Shown: positions 55,069 to 64,000 of the stretch, one piece after another
Layout of the letters: each line of letters starts with the position of its first letter
Numbering within the stretch: position 1 is the stretch's first letter
From: Pseudomonadota bacterium
Lineage (GTDB): Bacteria; Pseudomonadota; Alphaproteobacteria; UBA2136; JAPKEQ01
Assembly: GCA_036141575.1 (NCBI GenBank)
Contig: JAYZXF010000001.1
Location: forward strand, 1 to 64,000
DNA: 64,000 bases
Reading direction: 5' to 3'
The notes under the pieces: model-generated
The model's database searches: none
The model's input: only the letters and a program-made list of their open reading frames with translations
Told to the model about the DNA's origin: nothing
Translations under genes and position numbers: made by a program

Positions 55069-55731
55069 TTAATCATTAATTTGTTTACAGCACTTGGCTT
55101 CTGACACAGGGTTACCACAGCTCACATCGCGCCACGCTGATACATCTGTATGTGCGCCCGTGCGGTTTGATGATCCTGTATAAGCTTTTACATTCGCATT
55201 AGAGTAACGACACCACTCTTTGTGAGTAAATACTTTTTTTGTGAACCCATAATCATAGCCTCTTTCTCTGCATCTTTGGGTTACAGATGCAGAGTCTGCG
55301 TGTATCATGTATCGTTCTCCACCTTGGCTAGGTAGTTCTAGACCTTTTTTACCATTTTTATTGCTCCATCCTACATTTTTACACTGAATTCTATTGTCTG
55401 GACGACATCCATTATTATCAGCGTTATCGTGGTTGGGGGCATAAATTTTATTGAGGTTTGCACATCTCTTAACACGGTTAACATCTGTAGACATTTCATT
55501 TACGGTACTTTGTAGGCTATTTACAGTGCTTGTTACACTGTTTAACTGTCCCGTAATGGTTGATATTTCACCGTCTACATGATTTCTAAAAGATTCCATT
55601 TGATTTTTAATGGATGTCATTTGCCTAGACAGGCCTTCGCCTGTTCTTGCTGTTTGTGTATTAGCAGCATGATTAAGCATAAGTGCTGCTGAAAGTGCTG
55701 CACACCCTAAAATTTTAAGCCAACTATTCAT
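55069..55731 (-). CDS. secreted coiled-coil protein with Cys-rich C-terminus, unknown
   Basis: 220 aa. N-terminal signal (MNSWLKILGCAALSAALML). Residues about 33-85 form a heptad-rich coiled coil (ISTITGQLNSVTSTVNSLQS). From about 88 a compact domain with eight Cys (RCANLN, GCRPDN, QCKNVG, RCRERG, WCRYSN, SCGNPV, KCCKQ) suggests disulfide bonding in the periplasm or outside. The GCAAL stretch could be a lipobox. I know no family match. It stands alone between a terminator and a 130-bp gap; AT-richer than its neighbours. Confidence 0.72.
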   Translation of the reverse strand: MNSWLKILGCAALSAALMLNHAANTQTARTGEGLSRQMTSIKNQMESFRNHVDGEISTITGQLNSVTSTVNSLQSTVNEMSTDVNRVKRCANLNKIYAPNHDNADNNGCRPDNRIQCKNVGWSNKNGKKGLELPSQGGERYMIHADSASVTQRCRERGYDYGFTKKVFTHKEWCRYSNANVKAYTGSSNRTGAHTDVSAWRDVSCGNPVSEAKCCKQIND

Positions 55732-55861
55732 AGCATTCCCCTTTTTTTACCAATACCTTATGATAACAGACATTAATGTTTTTCCTGAATAATATGAAAA
55801 AAGAATAGTTTAAGAGGAATGAAGTGTGTCAGAATATCCATGAATGTGGAGGGGTTATGTT

Positions 55862-56395
55862 GTGAAAGATATTTTAGAGTTTTGGTATTCAGAGCGAGTG
55901 AAGCCGCTCCATTTTGTAAAAAATAAAGCGTTTGATGATGAAATTACAGAGAAGTTCCTTTCTGTGTATGAACAAGGTGTAGCAGGCGAGCTAGAGAGTT
56001 GGAAAGAGTCGGCGGAGGGAGCGCTTGCTCTGGTGATTCTGTTTGATCAATTCCCACGTAATATGTTTAGGGATACACCAAAAGCTTTTGATACAGATAC
56101 ACATGCTTTGAATATTGCTTTAGAGGTGATTCAGAAAGGCTGGGATAAAACTATGCTGAATGAGCATAAGACGTATCTCTACATGCCATTTATGCATAGT
56201 GAAGACTTGGATATGCAAAATCAAGGCATTCAGCTCTTTAGAGAGGCTGGCCTTGAGTTAAATTTAAAATTTGCTATAGCTCATAAGGATATTGTTGAAA
56301 AGTTTGGCCGCTTCCCACATAGAAATGACATTCTAGGCCGCCAAAGTACACCTGAAGAAGTTGAGTTTTTAAAACAGCCTGGGTCATCCTTTTAA
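55862..56395 (+). CDS. DUF924 family protein
   Basis: 177 aa from GTG 55862, preceded by GGAGG at spacing eight; the start MKDILEFWYSERVKPLHF then matches the family opening ILxFWF. Other conserved blocks are ALALVILFDQFPRNMFRDTPKAFDTDTHAL, YLYMPFMHSEDL and KFGRFPHRNDILGR. An upstream in-frame ATG at 55844 has a poorer ribosome site. The function is unknown; the fold is predicted helical. No partner gene is evident. Confidence 0.9.
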   Translation: MKDILEFWYSERVKPLHFVKNKAFDDEITEKFLSVYEQGVAGELESWKESAEGALALVILFDQFPRNMFRDTPKAFDTDTHALNIALEVIQKGWDKTMLNEHKTYLYMPFMHSEDLDMQNQGIQLFREAGLELNLKFAIAHKDIVEKFGRFPHRNDILGRQSTPEEVEFLKQPGSSF

Positions 56396-56501
56396 GTGTC
56401 ATCTATTTTTTAAATTCTGTGATAAAGCTGTAAACATAACCCTCATATCGTGAGATGTATTGTTATTTTTGTCGCTTGTGAAATTGCTCATAAGTTCTCA
56501 G

Positions 56502-56534
56502 TTGACTTCAATATAGGAAAAGGTCACACTAAAT
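56502..56534 (+). promoter_or_regulatory. possible MerR-type promoter of the czc operon
   Basis: TTGACT (56502-56507) is followed at over-long spacing by CTAAAT (56529-56534), and the spacer holds an imperfect inverted repeat TGACTT / AAGGTCA (56503-56526). Over-long spacing with a dyad is characteristic of MerR-family activators such as ZntR or CadR. No regulator gene is present next to it, so this is tentative. Confidence 0.35.
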
Positions 56535-56568
56535 ATATAAATTGAAGTAAGGTTGTACCTGAATACAT

Positions 56569-56889
56569 ATGAATAAATGTTTTGCCATACTTATCGCGAC
56601 ACTCTTTGTTTTACAAGGAGCTTTTGCTATGGCGGAAGAGGTTGCTGAGTTTGCAGGTGAACACTCACATGTTGAAAAGACCGTGAGTGATGCGCACCAG
56701 CATGAAGATGGCGGTGACTGTGAGGCGGTTGCACATGGTTGCCATCATTGTCATGTACACCTTGTTTCTGCTCTTGGTCAGTTCAAGTTTGATCCTAAAA
56801 TTGATAAATCTCTAGATAAGCTCATATATGCAGATCGTGCAGGCGGTGTTGCACGTCTTTTAGATACTCCTCCTCCTAAAATTGCTTAA
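56569..56889 (+). CDS. small periplasmic His-rich protein, CzcI/CopL-like
   Basis: 106 aa with a signal peptide (FAILIATLFVLQGAFAMA). The mature part has many His and two Cys near GDCEAVAHGCHHCHVHL, a good soft-metal site. Position directly before czcCBA matches CzcI in Cupriavidus-type czcICBA operons, where a small periplasmic protein modulates the system. The similarity is one of size, placement and His/Cys pattern, so the assignment is provisional. 69 bp before the TolC-like gene. Confidence 0.7.
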   Translation: MNKCFAILIATLFVLQGAFAMAEEVAEFAGEHSHVEKTVSDAHQHEDGGDCEAVAHGCHHCHVHLVSALGQFKFDPKIDKSLDKLIYADRAGGVARLLDTPPPKIA

Positions 56890-56958
56890 CACCACATATT
56901 AGAGGTCGTTTTTTGAAGGCTTCTACCTATGCATTGTTAAGTTATTTAAGGGAAAATT

Positions 56959-58228
56959 ATGTTTAAAAATTTATATATGCTGGGCTTATGCCTATCGTTA
57001 GGTATAGCTACAGCACAGGCAGAGGATATAAAATCTATTACTCTGTCACAGGCGTTTAAGCTTGCAGAACAAAATGCGCCAGAGCTCCTTTCTGCAAAAG
57101 CTAAACTTCAAATTATAATGGGTGAGGCGGAAGAGGTCTCAGCATTTCAAAACCCTGAGTTTGATTTTGAAATTGAAAACTTTGGGGGCACAGGTGCCCT
57201 AAGCGGCACAAGTGGTGCGGAGTACACCTTTGCTATTTCTCAAGGTATTGAGATTGGTGGTAAAAGAGGAGCCAAAAAACGCTCTGCTCATGCCAACTTT
57301 AAAGCTGCTCAGGAAGAGTATGAGGCTTCAAAGCTTGCTCTAGAACAGAGGGTGACTGTCGCTTATATGCAGGCGGTTTCTTCTGAGAGAGAGCTTGCTT
57401 TATCAAAGGAGCAAGAAAGCCTTGCAGAGGCGGTTTTGAAAGATGTAACTAAGCGTGTAAAAGCAGCACGTGTACCTGAAATTCAAAAAAAGAAAGCAGA
57501 AGTTGCCTTTGCTACAGCGCAGCTGAAGCGTCAGGAAGCTGAGCGTGAAGCAAGTATTAAACGTGGAGAGCTTTCTCGTTATTGGCAGTCAAAGTTTTTA
57601 GAAGGTTCTTTGGATAAAGATGCGTTTTATGATGTTCCTTCACCTGAGGCTTTTCCACTTTATGAGGGTCAGCTAGAAAACTCTCCATGGTTAAGTGGGT
57701 ATCGTCATTTAGAAAAAGCCAGCACTGAGATGCTACGTTTTGAGAAGGCTCAAAATATTCCAAATCCAACATTTAAGCTTGGTATGAAGGATATTCGTGA
57801 AACTGGCGATCAGGCTTTTGTCGCAGGGATTTCTTTCTCTGTACCAATTTTTAATAGAAACAAGGGACGTATTAGACAGGCGAAAGGGGAGGTTGAGCGT
57901 ACAAAGCAAAATCTCGCAGAAACACGCTTAAATCTAAACCAAGATCTTTGGCAAAACTGGCAGCTTTGGCAACAAGGTGTACAAGAAGTGAAGCGTTTAA
58001 AAATGCGTATTATTCCTTCAGCAGAGGATGCTTTTAAGCTTGCCAGAGAAGGTTATGAAAAAGGTCGTTTCCCTTATCTAGAAGTGCTAGATGCACAGCG
58101 CACGCTTTTTGATGCACGAGCGCAGTATCATATCTCACTCTTGAGAACGCATATGGCTCGTGCACGTGTGCTTGCCCTTACTGGTGGCCTTTCAGAGACA
58201 AATATTTCAGAGTTTAAGGAAAATTCAA

Positions 58229-58245
<17 letters not shown>
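56959..58245 (+). CDS. czcC: TolC-family outer membrane factor, CzcC-like
   Basis: Outer-membrane channel of a tripartite metal efflux pump. 428 aa with a signal peptide (MLGLCLSLGIATAQA). Two repeats of the OEP fold are visible: NPEFDFEIENFGG and YTFAISQGIEIGGKRGAKK in the first half, then NPTFKLGMKDIRETGDQAFVAGI with SVPIFNRNKG in the second, followed by a long helix and YLEVLDAQRTLFDARAQY. It overlaps czcB by 17 bases. Confidence 0.9.
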
Positions 58246-62364
<4,119 letters not shown>

Positions 62365-62376
62365 ATTAAGAGGCTA

Positions 62377-62703
62377 ATGTTACGAAATGTACATGTGCCC
62401 ATGGAGAATAAAAAAGCCCCCGCATTTGCAGGGGCTTTTTCTCGCTCATGGCAGGGGGTGCTTAAAGATAAGTTGAACATCACCTTTCATGAAGATGAAA
62501 AACAAGCTCTAATAGATAAATACCTTGAGCAGGATCTTTCCTTTAATGAGGAAACTGTTGAGTTTGAGCCTTTTGAAATGAGTAGGGATGGAGCAATATG
62601 TTCTGTTCGTATTTACCCTCAGAAAGTTAGTGGGAAATTGGTACTTGGGATCGGGCAGAATATGATCCCTACGGTATATGCTTCTCATAAGCATGAGCAA
62701 TGA
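62377..62703 (+). CDS. small protein of unknown function, possible terminator inside its 5' end
   Basis: 108 aa if ATG 62377 is used; AAGAGG lies three bases upstream. Codons 12-21 (KKAPAFAGAF) are encoded by a terminator-like hairpin, so translation may really start after it, for example at GTG 62458 (81 aa). The rest (ITFHEDEKQALIDKYLEQ, FEPFEMSRDGAICSVRIYPQ, LVLGIGQNMIPTVYAS) looks like a genuine compact alpha/beta protein. No family recognised. May be the final gene of the metal-efflux operon. Confidence 0.5.
   Translation: MLRNVHVPMENKKAPAFAGAFSRSWQGVLKDKLNITFHEDEKQALIDKYLEQDLSFNEETVEFEPFEMSRDGAICSVRIYPQKVSGKLVLGIGQNMIPTVYASHKHEQ
62409..62443 (+). terminator. intrinsic terminator of the czc operon, inside a downstream ORF
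   Basis: AAAAAGCCCC (62411-62420) pairs with GGGGCTTTTT (62431-62440) around CGCATTTGCA, with a final T-run. It lies 47 bases after czcA and within the first codons of the 108-aa ORF. Confidence 0.8.
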
Positions 62704-62766
62704 ATTCATACATTAAAAACGGCGCATCAGTGTCATAACTTGTTAAAGAAAGGAAAAGCTAAAGCT

Positions 62767-62803
62767 AAATGCCGTATCTAAGATTAAGGTACGGCATTTT
62801 TTC
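62767..62803 (+). terminator. intrinsic terminator downstream of the 108-aa ORF
   Basis: AAATGCCGTA (62767-62776) pairs with TACGGCATTT (62790-62799), 13-base loop, then a T-run to 62802. It lies about 65 bases after the stop codon at 62703. Confidence 0.85.
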
Positions 62804-63260
62804 TGTTTACAGCAAAAGTGCAGTGATGCTGATAATTCTCCCAATTCCCTGATCTGCTGACCTCATATGGAGACTAGAGTATATTAAAAATACCCGTATT
62901 TGCGGGAATGGGACGGCAAAAACAAAAAAACACCCATAAGGGTGTTGAATCTGTTTGAAAATGGTGGTGTGAATAATGAGCCTATAAAAGGCAGCTGTAA
63001 GATAAAAATCCCTGTTACTTATTATTAAACAGGCAAAGTATATAAATTTACAGGGATATTGCTTTATTTTTGATAAATAAAGATAGTTATGGCTTGATCT
63101 CAGGGGGCTTTAGCACGATTTTCCATTAACTCATAACAGGGAATAAACTTTATTATGTATTTAAGCTTGATAACGTAAATCATTTCTTTTTTCAGCAAAC
63201 TCTTGTTTTTATATAAGAGTTCTCTTATAACAGGCCAAACAGTACACAAAGGATGATGCC
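62804..63260. other. 457-bp AT-rich intergenic region with hairpins and a minus-strand terminator
   Basis: No ORF of note on either strand. A 7-bp hairpin with loop TTAT (62929-62946) is followed by a T-run when read on the minus strand, so it looks like a minus-strand terminator, yet no minus-strand gene lies upstream of it. Further dyads are 63008-63057 (ATCCCTGT / ACAGGGAT) and 63062-63082 (CTTTATTT / AAATAAAG). A small RNA is possible. Confidence 0.45.
63212..63229. promoter_or_regulatory. 18-bp perfect palindrome upstream of the adhesin-like gene
   Basis: TATAAGAG-TT-CTCTTATA is a perfect dyad 31 bases before the TTG start and 19 before the Shine-Dalgarno. It lies where an operator or an mRNA leader hairpin would act. 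No regulator is identified. Confidence 0.5.
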
Positions 63261-64000
63261 TTGAATTTCAAGTGTATAGCTAAATACGTCTTATTGGGCG
63301 CCATGATTGGCCTATTTAACCCTGCCGAATCTTATGCACAATGTACCCGTACAAGTATTCCTGTTCATCCAGGAAACCCGTTCCCGAGCGCCGCTCAATT
63401 TGATTGTACAGATGATATACAAGGTGGCGTCAATTTTCCTTCTGGCTATACAGGCGGAGGCCTTACACCTCTTATGCCAGTCAATGCTCTGATTCCAGAT
63501 TCTCGTCTCAATGTTTTTAACTTAACAGAAAATATTAATCCTTCAGCTGGCAGAGTTGGTGTACGTGCTATTAACTTTACGTCTTTCCGTAATGATACGC
63601 GTGCCTTAGATGTTGCTCTGACACCGTCTTTATTCGGTGCTGGCAATACTATTGCTACACATGGTAATGGTGCGCATGGTATTGAGGTCGGTTCATGGGG
63701 GTCATACTTTTTAAACCTTGCCTATGAGCGCCAGAGTAGTGGCGGGGGAAATGCAAGCGGTCACGTCGTGCATACTTATACTAATGGTGGGCGTACATTT
63801 GATATTTCAACGAGCGGTACAGGTGCGCATGGTATCTATTCATACAGTGGTGGCGGGCATGGTCCTGGTGGTGATGATGACGCTTTTGGCGGCGGTGCAA
63901 GTGGTAGCCCTGGTGGTCGTGGTGGACAAATTTGGGTAGATAGCCGCTCTAATATTTATACATACGGCGCTCATTCACATGGTATTTACTCAGCAAGCCG
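63261..64000 (+). CDS. secreted Gly-rich repeat protein, autotransporter/adhesin type, 3' end cut
   Basis: At least 246 residues, open to the window edge. The start is TTG 63261: AAGGA is eight bases upstream and it supplies a full signal peptide (CIAKYVLLGAMIGLF, cleavage near SYAQ). An in-frame ATG at 63303 would truncate the signal. After about 120 residues of Asn/Thr/Pro-rich beta sequence, Gly-rich GxHGI units appear (GAHGIEVGSWG, GAHGIYSYSGGGHG, SHGIYSAS), like passenger repeats of large autotransporters that end in an outer-membrane barrel. The barrel itself, if present, is outside the window. Surface or secreted location is inferred. Confidence 0.75.
   Translation, partial: MNFKCIAKYVLLGAMIGLFNPAESYAQCTRTSIPVHPGNPFPSAAQFDCTDDIQGGVNFPSGYTGGGLTPLMPVNALIPDSRLNVFNLTENINPSAGRVGVRAINFTSFRNDTRALDVALTPSLFGAGNTIATHGNGAHGIEVGSWGSYFLNLAYERQSSGGGNASGHVVHTYTNGGRTFDISTSGTGAHGIYSYSGGGHGPGGDDDAFGGGASGSPGGRGGQIWVDSRSNIYTYGAHSHGIYSAS

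Noticed and set aside
62884-62910. Second minus-strand terminator (CCCG / CGGG)
   Set aside because: The stem is only four base pairs and could be chance.

Overview
The window is a gene-dense stretch (estimated 43-45% GC by eye) of a Gram-negative chromosome, most likely an alphaproteobacterium. Evidence: the 16S rRNA gene has an alphaproteobacterial-looking body; the cluster rpmH-rnpA-yidD-yidC is followed by a HAD pyrimidine-nucleotidase-like gene; xseB-ispA-tlyA are together; there is an ELM1/DUF1022 protein; and an HrcA/CIRCE-controlled clpB. I cannot assign an order. Complete leucine, fatty-acid, isoprenoid and LPS genes argue for a free-living or facultative organism rather than a reduced endosymbiont, even though its 16S rRNA gene is detached from 23S/5S as in Rickettsiales.

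Layout. 1-922: truncated 4-hydroxyphenylpyruvate dioxygenase (minus). 1231-2138: a secreted Lys/His/Met-rich repeat protein and a MazG-type NTP pyrophosphohydrolase. 2130-5102: leuD-leuB-leuA on the minus strand with a short LeuA. 5149-7997: an unknown small protein, a polysaccharide flippase and a glycosyltransferase. 8187-18202: a five-gene fatty-acid degradation operon (acyltransferase/hydrolase fusion, FadD, FadA, FadN-type FadB, E. coli-type FadE). 18396-22109: a 1237-residue FecR/beta-propeller/TbpB-like-barrel protein. 22149-25997 (minus): queuosine salvage (DUF2419) protein, DUF547 protein, flavin disulfide oxidoreductase and TVP38/DedA membrane protein. 26193-29538: rpmH, rnpA, yidD, yidC, a long inverted repeat and a HAD phosphatase. 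29756-34180: SlmA-like TetR regulator, TlpA-like lipoprotein, zinc-ribbon membrane protein, glyQ, glyS. 34343-35509 (minus): small unknown and ygfZ. 35576-41351: an LPS/surface-glycan operon (GT9, O-antigen ligase, GT2, GT4, AsnB). 41355-44234: xseB, ispA, tlyA, ELM1-like. 44281-46313: a divergent GCS2-like ligase, convergent with fabI. 46379-49979: CIRCE-controlled clpB and a P-loop kinase. 49996-52006: alpha/beta hydrolase and convergent M23 peptidase. 52134-53983: a complete stand-alone 16S rRNA transcription unit. 54009-56395: dipeptide epimerase, secreted Cys-rich coiled-coil protein, DUF924. 56502-62703: czcICBA-like heavy-metal efflux operon with a small trailing ORF. 62804-63260: structured intergenic DNA. 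63261-64000: start of a large secreted repeat protein (autotransporter/adhesin type), cut by the window end.

How the genes fit together. The fad operon takes exogenous acyl chains to acetyl-CoA, and its first gene could supply or remodel acyl lipids. The LPS genes in two places (5612-7997 and 35576-41351) would build and ligate surface glycan, with AsnB perhaps amidating a sugar. The Czc operon exports divalent cations across both membranes.

The most notable items are: the isolated 16S unit with its own sigma70 promoter, boxA-like site, long RNase III-type processing stem and terminator; the 124-bp inverted repeat that fills the entire yidC-HAD gap; the FecR/seven-blade propeller/TbpB-like barrel protein; the acyltransferase-hydrolase fusion with an HX4E variant motif; the divergent GCS2 ligase; and the DUF2419 gene. 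I found no CRISPR array, tRNA, insertion sequence or clear prophage. No canonical defence system is visible.
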